A stretch of DNA of 64,000 nt from Rutstroemia sp. NJR-2017a BVV2 (GCA_002946415.1 NJPS01000031.1:1320394-1384393), one strand, 5' to 3'; numbered from the stretch's first letter, positions 34,260 through 45,606 are shown. The notes: a model not told the origin generated them from the sequence alone. Made by a program: numbers and translations.

Positions 34260-35700
34260 TGTCGAGATGTGGCAGGAGGGGAGCTGACCCAAACACAGCC
34301 GGATGCGGCGGACTTAAGATAACGTTGATTGCTAAAACCCACAGTATTCACAATTGCACCTCTGTGAATGAAGTTTTGGTTCGTCGAAGATCGTATTCCG
34401 CGTATTCGCCGTATTCGTCACGAATCCATTCATGCTGTCAATGTCAGTGTCAGTGTCAGTGTCAATTGGTGATGAATTTGGTGCTGTGCCCCGAGCACAG
34501 ATGTCATGGTTTGTTCTGCTGTTGTTCATTATGCCAGCAAGTCAATACCTTGCCCTTGACGTAATTTAGTCAGTGGATCACAGATTTGGACAACAGATCC
34601 TGAAGAAAATTTGAATCCTGAGCGATTCTGATACTTCTTTTGATGGACTGGATGTATGTTTGATTTTTTTTAAAGTACAGCTTTCAATATCAAAGGCCAC
34701 AGAAAGAATCTGATGCAGTGAACGGTGATCATTAATGTTGTGGAAGAAAATCGTTATCTTGCCTATCAGAGGTTATCGAACACTGCAGCCGCAACCGAGG
34801 CATGTGAGTGAGCGACTTGGCAACGAGAACGATGCGAACGGCCGACTTGCTGACTTAAACAAGATTCCCGCCCGCCACGACCCGAGAGCGCCGAAACCAT
34901 TAATCCATCCGTTGGAAAGTTGTCTTGTACTTTACTTATTTTCTCTGGTCTAAGATACATAGTAGAACACGAAAGGGTGTAATCTCACATTCGTGAGGCT
35001 CGTGAGATTCCGTAATAGAACCCCGACTTGGTCATCAACCCGGGTACTTGTCAACTCGACGAATCCGGCTTCTTCGGTGCTTATTTGCACAGCCCCCTGA
35101 GGAAGGAAGGAAACAGGCGCGACAGGAGGACATCATAATTTCACAATTTCCGACTCCTCAATGCCTGAAACAGTGAAACCAGTGGCAATCCGGGGAAATT
35201 AAGATTCTCGTATTCCAACCAGATGGAACTTTCCGTGACAGGATTTCGCTCTCGTAAGGATATGTCCAATTAACTCAAACTCACTGAACGTGGTACAGAC
35301 CATGAATGTTGCACGTAACAAATTGAAAAATGTATGTAAATCGGAAAATTCAAATTCTGGCTATTCAATACTTTGACGACAAAAGGAGGAATGGTCGACC
35401 TTTGCCTTTGTGAATCCAAGTAATCCTTAGCAGCTTCCTTTTCCTTTTCAAATCTCACATCGATCACCATCCCGCAATCCCATGCCATATATCCAGAATT
35501 ATGGAATTAACATTGATATCTTGAAGCGAAAAATGCAAATGGATGTCTAATCCAGCCATGCCATCGCCCCCAGAATTCTAAGAAACAAACAAAATAAACA
35601 TCAATAAAAACCTCAGCCTGTTTTCGTTAAGCCGTGTTGCCCTCTACCATCCATAACCCCTTGGTGCGAAGGCCAGAAGAAAATTTTGCGTGTCTACCAT
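34260..35700. other. 1.4-kb intergenic region with a CAGTGT microsatellite
   Basis: Upstream of the LCAT-like gene and downstream of the GPI-type gene. Apart from the hexamer repeat at about 34439-34464, no supported gene, RNA or mobile element is visible. Composition is AT-rich around 35280-35600. Confidence 0.35.
34439..34464. repeat. CAGTGT/TGTCAG hexanucleotide microsatellite
   Basis: About four perfect hexamer units (TCAATGTCAGTG, then CAGTGTCAGTGTCAA). Short and non-coding. Confidence 0.8.
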
Positions 35701-36420
35701 CTACAAAAGGAATGCAGCGACACCGAAGATGGCGGCAAGAGCAGCACCTCCGATTTGGATGTTGGATGCACCGGCGGTGAATTGACTTGGGGTGGCAGTG
35801 GCAGCTGGTGCGGTACCATTACCTGCGACTGGGAGGGAGCCGGTGGAAGATGGCTTTGGTGCGATGGTAAGTCCTTGGTTGGTGGAGGTGGCCGATGCGA
35901 TTGGGACGGTGGAGTAGATGACGGTTGGGATGCAGGTGGTGATAGCAATGACCGAGACGGATGGAGCTGCGCTTGAGATAGCAACACCGAGGTTGGAGCT
36001 GCTGCTGACAGCTGGCTTGGTACCGTTCACAATTGGGGCTGGGACATTGGAGGCAGCGTAAGATGGTTTAGGAGCCTGGGAGACGACGACAGGTGGGAGG
36101 ACGCTTGGGGCTGCGCTGGATGGCTTGGCGGATGAAGCAGCAGCGCTGGAAGAGGGAGCTGCTGGTGGGGTAACAACAGTGCCGACGACTGATGAAGCGG
36201 ATGAAGGCTTGGCGTAGGTGGTGGTTGAAACAACCGTGCTGCTAGCTGGGCAGTTGGTCTGTGGTATTTGTTAGATTTGTGCCATGCTACATCGATCTCA
36301 ACTACTTACGACAGTGGCAGCGCAGGAAGTGATGGTAACCTCCTCGGTGACATAGTCGGTGCTGGTGGCGGCCATAGCGGCACCGGCGAAGAGGGAAACG
36401 GCGACAACGGAGAAACGCAT
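35701..36420 (-). CDS. Small secreted Ser/Ala-rich protein, probable GPI-anchored cell-wall protein
   Basis: Exons 36420-36310 and 36258-35701 (minus strand, 51-bp phase-0 intron) give 222 residues. A signal peptide covers about residues 1-17 (MRFSVVAVSLFAGAAMA). The mature part begins TSTDYVTEEVTITSC with several Cys, then runs of Ser/Ala/Pro/Thr typical of O-mannosylated wall proteins. The C-terminus is a hydrophobic tail (GGAALAAIFGVAAFLL) preceded by small residues (AGASN), the pattern of a GPI attachment signal. The role is presumably structural in the wall or plasma membrane; no enzymatic domain is present. Start and splice sites are unambiguous. Confidence 0.88.
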
Positions 36421-39400
36421 GTTGATTATTATTGAGTTTTTGGGTTTTTTGTTTGTGGGAAGAAGGTAAAGTTCGTGAAGTTGGTGCTGAAGAGCTGTGA
36501 GAAGATATTTACTGTTCTGGAAAGAATGGACGACCGAGGTCAAGGTATGTACTTGGGATCTGGAAGATTGACTGTTGGATGAAGAAAAGAGGAAAGACTT
36601 GGAGAGGGGCATTCACGCACATATAAGTTTTCGAGGAGATTACACAAAGATGGAGAGATGGGCCTTGTGGCCAACAGGGAAGAGCTTCTTCCAGCGGTCC
36701 CTGTGGAGAGATGCATTCACTATACCGGGGTTGTACCTAAGAGACTGCCCATTCGAGTTTGATTGACATGCTCTCCGAACCGGTAGTCGAGGGGACCGGG
36801 AATGGGCGACCGGGATACCCAGCGCTTTTCCTCGCCAGAGGGAACCACTGAGGGAGCCAAGCTTAGCCTCCATTTTTTTCATCCACTCACGCCCACTCTG
36901 CCTCTGAAGTGAATATGAAGGATGCCGCAAAGGGCCACAAACGTTTCCCAATGTTTCTGCCTTTGCCCGCAGTCGACCTATGAAAGGTCGCATTGCTCCA
37001 GTGGCCCTTGTGTAGTACTGTTTCGCGACCTTGATCGTCATCTACACCGAAGCAGGACCGGACCAGCTTAAAGACATGGTTGGACCATTCAAGGCGTGCT
37101 GTTCGCGGGACGGGATGCTTGCTCACGCAGGGGATACTAAAGTATATGCAGGAACAAAACGTTGGTGAGCGCTCATTGGACAGCCCATAAGTCATAACCC
37201 CTATATAATGTGGGATCCTGGAAATCAGCCTGGTTTTGGTCTACAGTCAGCGATCATCATCCCGTGAGTTCCTGCGAATGCTACGTTCCAACATGGTGGC
37301 AGACTGACTGCAGTGAATAATCTTCTTCCATCCTTCCGTTCTTACTTGTAAATCCTCATTTCTGGAATCTCACCTGGATTCGAGATTGGAGGTTCAAGAT
37401 TGAAGATTAGAGATTAAAAGACATCTATAAACAGATCCATTTGTTTTTCCTCGTAGACACTGGAAGTGGCTTGTGCTTTTTTGTTTGGTTTCACAATTTC
37501 GCAGTATGTACTTGGAAGAATGGTAGTTCAGTTCCAGGTGGCGTGGGCAGGGACAATTCATGCGAGAGGAGAGAGGAAGAGGAAAGAGGAGAGGGCAAGG
37601 GCTTTTCGAGATCGCTGATAGGTCACCTCCACTCTACGAAGTACGTCCCATCAATTCCAGGAGTAAGTCACCTTTGACTTTAAGCATCATTTAACCTGGC
37701 CGGAAATCATCGCTCCAATTTCCTCTTCCAATCCAACCTCAGTCAGTTCCCTCCCCAATCTGGCAGCACATCTTTCAACTGGTTGATCTTAATTTCGCTG
37801 GGAGATTCGAATCACGACATTGGTTGCGATCTTGCCGGTCGCCGTACCGTACCGTACCTTGAGGATGTTTCTATTCTCGTCACCTTACTGTGATGTGATG
37901 ATGCTATTGACTGACTATTGCTGGATGTTATTGCTGTCTGGCTGCCGCTCGTACTACTTACAGAGTACTGTACGGGATAATGGGAAAGGTATGCACACCG
38001 ACCGAAGCACTATTCGCGATGATCATGAAATCAATTTCGGCCGACAATTTGAATATACCTCCGTACGGAGTACATATTAGTGTGTCTCTCACCGACAGAC
38101 CAAGACTTTGGTATTGCTTGTCGGCTATCTAGGGGTTTCACGAGATATTCTTCCACATTTCATCTTACTTCTTATCGCACTCTTCGTATATCGAGATATC
38201 ACTGTCTTCAACGTTCGCTAATTTGGGACACGGAGCATGGGCAAAAGCGGGCATGATGGAGCTCGAATTTTCTGTGGGTACTTCAACGTTCGAACTTCGG
38301 AAGTCATGGAAGGCTACTTCGTACAGAGGTATACCACCATCGCTTTGCATTGTCCCATTTCATTTCATACATCTTTTAAAGGTTCATGAACGTACGTACG
38401 ATCGTTCATGAGCCTCTATATGACGTCCCTCAGCATGACGAGTGCTTGAGCCGTTGACTTTATGCAAACATCATCGCACGTCAGAGCAATGCTGATACAG
38501 AGAACATCACAACATGCTTGAGCTTCGACGATCACTTGTACCCTCTTCACCGCTCACCAACCATTCGGACTACTTCTTGTGACATACCACCTACTATGAA
38601 CAGAATCACATCACCGCGGCATATGGATGTCGTGGAACCTGGGCATACGAGAGATCGTGCAGCGGAGACGGTAAACTCTGGAGCATACTTTCACAACAGT
38701 GCGAAGACACGTAGGAGTAGATCTGCCTCTAGACTTATCGCATGTGCTGGACACAAACATCTCAGCGCGTGCTTCACTCACAACGAGCACCGATATTTTA
38801 CATGTGGAAAATGGCAAACGTAGGCTGTACCGACCAAAACCATTCGAGTGAACGGCTACTACTGGAATGAAACGTTTGGTGGCTGATATTGTATCTTCGT
38901 CAAGAGTTTTCTATCCAATGCCAAAATCATGTTCATGCTTCGATAAAGTTATATCCAGATGGGTGTATTCCACTCGATCATCAATATCCTGTCACCCTAT
39001 GGGCATTGACAAGCATGTTCTTCCCTTTGCAGCGACCACTTTCACGGCATATTCTTAGGGTACCATGTCTCCTCTTCTAGTTTGTTTTCGGGTGTTGTTT
39101 ATTGGTACAGTCTGTTGCTTCTTTTGAGCAGGCAGTCAGTTCAACCCAGTGGCTGAGCTGTATTAAGACTGTCGTTCGTAGTTCGGATTTCGGAGAATGC
39201 TTCTGACGCAAAATCCCTACATGCATTGCATACTCCAGACTCATAAGAAATTGGAACTTCCAACATGACTTGTTCATCATGGGACGACTCATCAGACAAC
39301 ATTATTCTTGCTGGCAACAAATGCTCCTTTGAAATCAGGCATTGCAGCAAACGTAGTCAATGCAATAAATTCAAACAGCATATTCCAGCACTGCAGATAA

Positions 39401-39918
39401 AATGAAGAATAGCTCTTCTTTTGCTGGCCTAGTTCTCATTCAACGTCGAGATGTCGTTGAAAGTCTGGTGAAAGGCCGACGAACGATCACAACGGCCACG
39501 TCCGAAATCCTTCACCCTGACCAGGATCACATCCTGAAACTACGTACACACTTACATGGTTCGATGACCTTTTCACACGGCTAAAATTTTGGGCCGCTTT
39601 TTAGGACGTGGCTTCAAAAATGGAGGCTGGGAGGATCAGATCCTACTTAAAGATCGCAGTGAGACAATTACTTGAGATCACTAGAATAGAAACTTTTTGG
39701 AGTTGACAACAATCACTGACACAAACATGGGAGGGAACGAGCTCGCAAGAGGTGAGATGTTTATTAGCCTTCAGTAGTGACGAAGTCATGACCGGCGATT
39801 CACAGACGACAGACAAATATATCACAAAGGCACTATCACCGACGTACACCTTATACGTCGCGCTCGTTTACTCAACGCACCTAGAAAACACTCACGCATT
39901 TCCCCTCCCTCAAATGCC
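36421..39918. other. 3.5-kb region without recognisable gene
   Basis: The longest gene-free stretch in the window. The first few hundred bases are the promoter of the minus-strand GPI-type gene. The rest shows only short frames with no domain, none joined by plausible splice sites into a known family. Small features are a GTACC tandem at about 37847-37857 (CCGTACCGTACCGTACC) and an ACGTACGTACG palindrome near 38391. It may contain long non-coding transcripts or decayed transposon, but I see no terminal repeats. Confidence 0.4.
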
Positions 39919-40979
39919 TCAAATGGCAATAAACTCTCCTTCCCTTTCCACCACGATCTCCACCGCCTTCTTATAACCTTTTTCGTTCTCCAACCTCTCC
40001 AAATACGCCATCAACTCCGGATACCTCTCCTTCGTGAATGCTCCAGATTTCTCTCTCGCAGCTATCAGCGGGAAACTCATGATTATGTCCGCACCTGTGA
40101 GATGATCACCGCAAAGATATTTCCCGGACGAAGTTTTGATTTGGGTCTCTAGGAAAGAGAGATGGGTCGCGTATTCATTGTCCAGAAAGGCGCTGTGGAA
40201 TTTGTGGGCAATGAGACCGGTGATGGGTCGGAGGAAGAAAGGAATACTGGGGGAGGTGAGCACTGGAGGGACGGGTTAGTTTTAGGTGGAGAATGCCGGG
40301 CAGAGGACAGTACTGCTCATTATTATTCCAATCACAAGGACAGGCATGAAGGAGCCTTCAGAATAGTGCATATAGTGGCGGTAACGCATCCATTCTTCAG
40401 TCTCGCCGCCAACTTGTCCTTCTTGATTGGGTTTATAGCGGGGAGGTACGAGTGTTGTTCCTTGAGCGAAGTGGTCTAGGAGATATCTGTAACCGATTAG
40501 ATGAGTATACACTTATTTAGAGGTGGCCGAATTTCATGAGGAATCTCTTCACTCCTTGGATGTTCTAACCCCGCTCAGATATCCACAGGACTTTTCCTTC
40601 AAACTCCAGCATCCATCCAACTCAAGGTGGAAATGAAACTGCTCACTCGATAATAACCGCACTCTCAACGAGTACCACCGGCTTCTCCGCATGAGGCGGA
40701 GTAATAGTAAGAACAGGAGCTTTCCCCAAAGGATGAAGCTTCTTCAACTCGGCCGGCGCTACTTTATTATCTAATCTATGCAATATCTCCAGCTCATATG
40801 GGAGCTTTAGTACTTCTAGAAGCCACAGAAGTCGGTGTGAACGTGATTCATTGAGCCTGTGAATCTTTGTTAGAGAATTTTGATAGTGGTGGGAAATTGG
40901 ACACGGAGGTAAGTAAGTACCAATAGAGTTTGATCTTTGGCTGCTCCGAAGAAGCTGGTACTGTAGCAATAGATGCCAT
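39919..40979 (-). CDS. Glutathione S-transferase
   Basis: Exons 40979-40921, 40856-40647, 40486-40314 and 40262-39919 (minus strand) give 261 residues. The N-terminal thioredoxin-like domain (about 15-95) has KIKLYWLNESRSHRLLWLLE, where Ser/Asn stands at the position that activates glutathione, then LHPLGKAPVL with the cis-Pro and ESAVIIEYLLD as the gamma-Glu binding site. The C-terminal helical domain follows (about 105-255: EEWMRYRHYMHYSEGS to CGDHLTGADIIMSFPL). This subgroup is common in fungi and related to yeast Gtt1. The likely role is detoxification or peroxide handling, possibly at the ER. It diverges from the NDUFB4 gene across 401 bp. Confidence 0.92.
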
Positions 40980-41380
40980 TGTAATTAGTTGGACTATTAG
41001 ATTTCCAAAAGGTATGAACGAGGAGGCATGTTTGATGTGGAAAATGGTCTGATATTTGTAGCTGCAGGCCTGAAATCCACGTGGAGCACCAGGTCCATGT
41101 TTGTTCGGATTCCGTAACTTATGATTGGAGTTCTAACCTTGTACATAATGTAAGACCTAACGGTTTCCAAACCAGTATTGCCTATAATCATTCACGATCG
41201 TAAACAAGCCGGTTGCAGTTAAGAGCATGATAAGATGACCGGAAGCTCACGGATCGGAGAAACGTACATCCGTACATCCGACACTCGTTCTAGCTTCGAC
41301 ATCACAAACCTCAATCGTACGCAATTGAGCATCAAGCCCACCAAAATCAACCCCCTGGTGATCGCATAACAACTTTCAAT
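40980..41380. promoter_or_regulatory. Bidirectional promoter between GST and complex I NDUFB4 genes
   Basis: Start codons of divergent genes are 401 bp apart. No TATA box is evident. No other feature. Confidence 0.45.
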
Positions 41381-41811
41381 ATGGCGGGAGGAAGCAATCA
41401 TACCCGTGAGCATGCACGCATATTTCGAGGAAAATGAGCTAAGCTGACATGAAATAGCACTCGCGATGGACCCGGCGTTGGTCAAGTTCTCAAGTATGTC
41501 ACTCTCTCCAGCAGCCGTGCAATTGAGCAGGGAGGCGGAAGCGGTTATGGTTGGAGTAGAAGGCTAACGCGGATGCGCAAAGATATGAGTGTGAATCGCC
41601 ACAAGTACTTCCGATGGACTGGACGAACGGCGAGAATTACATTCTTGTATGCGGTGTTCGTGCCGACGCTTTTGGGGATTGTGGCTTACAAGACTGAGGT
41701 AAGATGGGAGAGGGCTGGCTGGCTATTTGCAGGGAAGAAGTACTGACGGGTTGATAGGGGAAATGGGATATGAGGGGTAAGAGGAGAGGTGATACTATCT
41801 CGGAATTTTAG
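41381..41811 (+). CDS. Mitochondrial complex I subunit NDUFB4 (B15)-like
   Basis: Exons 41381-41405, 41458-41493, 41583-41698 and 41758-41811 give only 76 residues. Joined, they read MAGG..., MDPALVKFSNMSVNRHKYFRWT, GRTARITFLYAVFVPTLLG (single transmembrane helix) and a conserved ending with KRRGDTISEF. This is the pattern of the small fungal NDUFB4/B15 subunit of the proton-pumping NADH dehydrogenase membrane arm. Half of the coding sequence is spread over very short exons (25 and 36 bases), so open-frame searches miss it. The second intron's acceptor is at 41581-41582 after a CTAAC branch site. An earlier CAG at 41528-41530 leads to a stop and is wrong. Confidence 0.87.
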
Positions 41812-42261
41812 AGAGCGGGGTTGGGAGGTTCTTGGGATGGGGAGCAAGATGGGCGGGAGCGAGCTGTATATATGTCGTAAGGAAGGGCGATCGAAGCATA
41901 CAGATGCAAGCCCAATGAAACAAAGATGGTTCTGGTCACCGATATTATTTGAGTCGATACTGCAGTAAGAATTCTTGTCGTCGCATGCTTCTATTCCATG
42001 TATCAAAGTATGGACGGATACGGCTCCATATCCAGATTCCCGGATGACCGGTATGTTTTTGACCATCTAAAATGTGCTTTACATGCTATTGCCGAGCTGT
42101 CGGCGCAGGTAAAAGCTAAAATAAATATCTCGAGACGACAGTAATAGTACGAGAATACCGGTGAAGAACCACTCAATGGAACGACGAATGGCTAACAAAC
42201 GCCTGCGGATGTGAAGCCCTCGCAATAAATACGGATGCCTTCCTTCATTTGGTTTGAAATA
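41812..42261. other. Convergent intergenic region
   Basis: 3' regions of NDUFB4-like and SAP18 genes; no further gene visible. Confidence 0.35.
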
Positions 42262-43114
42262 TCAGTATCTTCCTCGACCACCACCACCGCCGAATCCACC
42301 TCCGAATCCTCGACCCCTTCCGCCTGAAGGACCATCAGGGACTCTTTCCCCCCTCCTCCATTCTCCACTTGGAACTCCACTAGCACCGCCCATCCCTTGA
42401 TTAAATCCACCACCTCGTGGTCCTCCTCTTCCTCTAAACCCTCCACCAAATCCATTCTCCCTCGATCCCCTACCACCAAAGTCACCCATTCCTCTACCTG
42501 CACCAAATCCACCTCTTGACAGACCACTAGGTGGCGGCGCAACACCACCATCCGGTAATGGCGGAAGTATAGCACAACAAACATAATCTCCAATCACAAA
42601 TCTCGCATCTTGTAATGTCTTCTCTGGTTCTCCCAACATCCCCCCAGCCATTATCCCACCTGCCACAATCACAGCCTCTTCATCATCCGGCATGATGCCC
42701 GGTCCCCCATCTCCAATTATTATACTACCCAGATCCTTTGTCATATACCGAGCGACCCCCGACGTAGTGTTACGTGCATCGGGAAATATCAGTCGAAAGG
42801 AAAGTCGAGTGCCTATCGCCGGATCCGGAATGAGATCTGGGAGCGCGGTGAAGAGAAGATGGGATAATTCGCGCAGCGTACATGATTGCCATGTGGATAT
42901 GTTGACATGAGCGGGTAATTCGCCATGAGGATTGAATTCATCGAGTCTGTGTTTGTTTTAGCTATTTGTCACAAGAATGGCTACTTTCCAGGTCGAGGCT
43001 GGAGAAGGCTGAAGTGTTGATTTACCTGTGAAATGCGCCGTTCTTATAGAATAGCTTTAGATGGAAAGGTACCACTGATTGTCGATCAACTTTGGTTAAT
43101 GCAGCTGTAGCCAT
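42262..43114 (-). CDS. SAP18: SAP18-like protein (Sin3/ASAP complex subunit) with RGG-rich tail
   Basis: Exons 43114-43026 and 42946-42262 (minus strand) give 257 residues. Residues about 8-125 match SAP18: KVDRQSVVPFHLKLFYKNG, then HRLDEF, STWQSCTLRELSHLL, RLSFRLIFPD and YMTKDLGSI. SAP18 is a ubiquitin-like-fold subunit of the Sin3 histone deacetylase and of the ASAP complex that attaches to exon junctions. The C-terminal half (about 165-257) is Gly/Arg-rich (RGRGGPRGGG, GGGGGRGRY), typical of RNA-binding RGG tails. It is longer than the animal protein (about 150 residues). It diverges from PRP18 across 304 bp. Confidence 0.88.
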
Positions 43115-43418
43115 GGCATTAGATCTTAGTTTCAGGTATGAAAATTCAATTAATCATAATAAGGTTGTGAAGAAAACGAAGGCAATGAGTAAAATGCGAA
43201 AGAGCTCGAGGCTGCCTCGCCAAAAAAAATGTTCAGCCTCGGACCTTGCGAAGTCACTTATCGTCAAGGTATGCGACAACCAACAATAATTATATGTCCT
43301 CCAGAATCTTGCTCAGATCAACTCAGGTATACCACATACTGTATAATACTTAAAATTTGAGCAATAACGCATTTGTACCATTTACAGCAACTTGTGCAGA
43401 GAGCAATCAACCGCAAAC
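43115..43418. promoter_or_regulatory. Bidirectional promoter SAP18/PRP18
   Basis: Only 304 bp separate the start codons of SAP18 (-) and PRP18 (+), which must share regulatory sequence and both act around pre-mRNA. No TATA box is seen. Confidence 0.5.
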
Positions 43419-44494
43419 ATGGATTTCGCATCTCTCATGGCGAAGGAGATCTCCAAAAAGGCCGAATCCACAGGCGACAGTTCAAAGAAATACATGAAAC
43501 GGTCAGAAATCGAAGCCGAACGACAAGCCAAATATATCGCGGAGCAGCGCGCCATCGAAGCAGAGCGCGAAGCCAAATTGGCGCAAAAGCGCAAACGAGA
43601 AGACGAAGAAGCAGAAGCAGTTCGAGTTCGCGAGGAGAAGCGCAGGAGGCTAGCTGAAGAGTCCCGGCGGCAGAGAGAAGAGAGGGAGGTGGAAGAAGAA
43701 CGTAAACGGAGGAAGAGGTTGGGGTTACCAGAGTTGGTGAAGGAGGATAGTCAAGAGGTTGAGGAGGATGATATCAAAGATGAGGAGTTGATACAGAAAT
43801 TGAGAGAGATGGGAAATCCTGCGAAACTGTTTGCGGAGACCCATAAGCAGAGATTGAGGAGGTATAGGAAACTGGGCATTGTGATGACGACGGGTCCGAT
43901 TCCGACAACGTTGCAGTTGGTGGAGGAGAAGGATATGAAGGTGGATACGGTACCGAAGGATGAGGAGGGGAGGAAGTATCTGTTTAGGCAGTTGGCTTCT
44001 TACTTTACGATGGTGTTGACGGAGTGGGAGCAAGCTTTGGAGAAGGAGAAGAGGGATACGTTTGCCAGTAAGGCAGCTTACAATGCCATGGTTCAGAGCA
44101 AGGAGAACATGACTCCGGTAAGTCCTCCGACACAGTTAGTCATACAAGAACCAAACCTAACAACATGCAGCTCTTCCGCAAGTTCGAAAAAGGAGACCTA
44201 GACGAAAGTATCCTTGAGCCGGTCGTGGAGATCGTCAAAGCCGCACAAGAGAAACGCTACGTCGACGCAAACGATGGATATCTACGGCTCAGTATCGGGA
44301 AAGCGGCTTGGCCTATCGGTGTCACTATGGTTGGTATTCACGAGCGTAGTGCGCGAGAGAAGCTGCATGAGAGTGACAAAGGACATGTAATGGGTGATGA
44401 GATTACAAGAAAGTTCTTGCAGAGTATTAAGAGGTGTCTGAGTTTCGCTCAGGTCAGGTGGCCGCCGGAGGATATTAGGCAATTGATGGGTTGA
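43419..44494 (+). CDS. PRP18: Pre-mRNA splicing factor Prp18
   Basis: Exons 43419-44117 and 44171-44494 give 340 residues. The N-terminal half is a highly charged helix (about 20-110). Next comes the PRP4-like motif ELIQKLREMGNPAKLFAETHKQRLRRYRKL (quoted in part: LREMGNPAKLF, about 128-138). The Prp18 helical-bundle domain (about 185-335) includes the conserved loop region DGYLRLSIGKAAWPIGVTMVG-like sequence (core AAWPIGVT). Prp18 works with Slu7 at the second step of splicing, aiding 3' splice-site use. The 53-bp intron is phase 0. Start ATG at 43419 follows the family start MDFASLMAKEI. Confidence 0.94.
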
Positions 44495-44708
44495 GAGTGT
44501 GAGAATAGAAGAGGATTTATGCATCACGCAATCTATTCAAAATTGAGGAATCCCAATTTCTTTTGCACCAGCTATACTAATCCGATCTTCGTCGTCGTCA
44601 CCGCCACCGCATAGTCAGAATGGGCCATGGTAGGGTGTTGTAGCACGCTCAATAAGCACCGCATCCTCGTGCACGTCGGTCATATTTTACATTTACACTC
44701 CAGCTGTC

Positions 44709-44827
44709 ACATACGACCATAGATCAAGGAGAATTGGGCATCCCGTCCGCTCTGCCAGACACAAGCCTTGAATCGGTGGATTAGTAGTTGGGTGGGTGAC
44801 CACCAGCGAATCCCCACTGTTGTATGT
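44709..44827 (+). rRNA. 5S ribosomal RNA (variant, dispersed copy)
   Basis: About 119 bases starting ACATACGACCAT and ending GTTGTATGT, which pair to close helix I. The internal control element TTAGTAGTTGGGTGGGTGACC and the GCATCCCGTCCGCTC block are intact. Helix II differs from the common ascomycete sequence: GATCAAGG faces CCTTGAATC, which still pairs with one bulged A, so the change is compensated rather than random decay. Single dispersed 5S genes are usual in Pezizomycotina. It lies between the PRP18 3' end and a hydrolase fragment. Confidence 0.85.
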
Positions 44828-44828
44828 T

Positions 44829-44844
44829 CATTTTTGATTTTTTG
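44829..44844 (+). terminator. RNA polymerase III terminator of the 5S gene
   Basis: Two T-runs (CATTTTTGATTTTTTG) directly follow the 5S 3' end, as expected for Pol III termination. Confidence 0.75.
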
Positions 44845-44951
44845 AGGTTGTTTTGGGTCAACTAGTTACTAGTAAAGAAGGTGCTTTCCTAAAAATGCAA
44901 GGGCGTTTATGTGCCAGCATAGTTCTCTTGTATACTTTCACCCTTTCCTGA

Positions 44952-45167
44952 CTAGATGCGCTTACATGCAGCATAAATATATTGGCGCACTAGGACAACA
45001 AGTGCCTCAGCAGACTGATCGAAATCCATTCCTTTGAGAGTTGCCCAGCCGGCAAAAATGACTATGACTAGCGGTTTCTTGTCGTCCGAGGCGCTCTCAG
45101 GTGTATATAACAAACCATGAAGAGTCACGTTGTCATGGGTTCGAAATTCGATGTTTTTGCGTAGCAT
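44952..45167 (-). pseudogene. N-terminal fragment of a DltD/xylanase-type alpha/beta hydrolase
   Basis: A 71-codon frame (minus strand) reads MLRKNIEFRTHDNVTLHGLLYTP..., then LVIVIFAGWATLKGMDFDQSAEALV. This matches the start of fungal/bacterial alpha/beta hydrolases whose usual form is FxTxDGVTLRGWLY and HGFSxxKEM. The normal HGFS oxyanion segment is altered to FAGWA, and similarity stops after SAEALV with an unrelated 14-residue end. No downstream exon with the nucleophile elbow can be found before the 5S gene about 125 bp further. It is most likely a truncated relic. Confidence 0.65.
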
Positions 45168-45606
45168 AGTATGCGGTTGAGTACATTTAGGGAGGTATGT
45201 TGTTGGGAGAGCTGCTCTACTTCGAAAGATTTGGGGCTTGAGTGGGATGTATGCCGTATGATTTGACCGCCCAAGGCCTGGCTTTCGTTTTCTTATCCCT
45301 CAAGGAGGCTCAAGTTCCGCTTTCAGATCGAGCAGGGAGCCTGTTGGTAACACGGGTTTGAAACGATGGTTACCGAGCTCGCTCTACTAACCGTGGCCCT
45401 TTTCAGACGACTGAATATTACCCTTGAGCAGAATGCCAGTGGTAAAAACGTCAGAATTTTCTTGAAGAAGGACAAATCCATAACCAAATCGAACCTTGGA
45501 AATCGAAAACACCATTCTTCTCCCACGAAAGGAGATGTCTGATTGTTCAATTTATATTTGAACATTGAGGATGCTCTATGTACATCTGAAGAACCCCACC
45601 ACATCC
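45168..45606. other. Intergenic region between hydrolase fragment and receptor gene
   Basis: Contains the 3' region of the receptor gene. No remaining hydrolase exons and no RNA gene were recognised. Confidence 0.35.

Noticed and set aside
20000..36000. UstY (DUF3328), tyrosinase or P450 genes that would make the repeat peptide a dikaritin cluster
   Set aside because: None was found next to the precursor. GST and MFS genes in the window are 12-20 kb away and ordinary, so no cluster is claimed.
41494..41582. Reading the NDUFB4 gene with an acceptor at 41530
   Set aside because: That join leads to a stop after a dozen codons; the acceptor at 41582 restores the conserved family sequence.
42192..42593. 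133-codon minus-strand frame rich in Val/Glu/Gly
   Set aside because: It overlaps the Gly/Arg-rich tail of SAP18 in another frame; a composition shadow.
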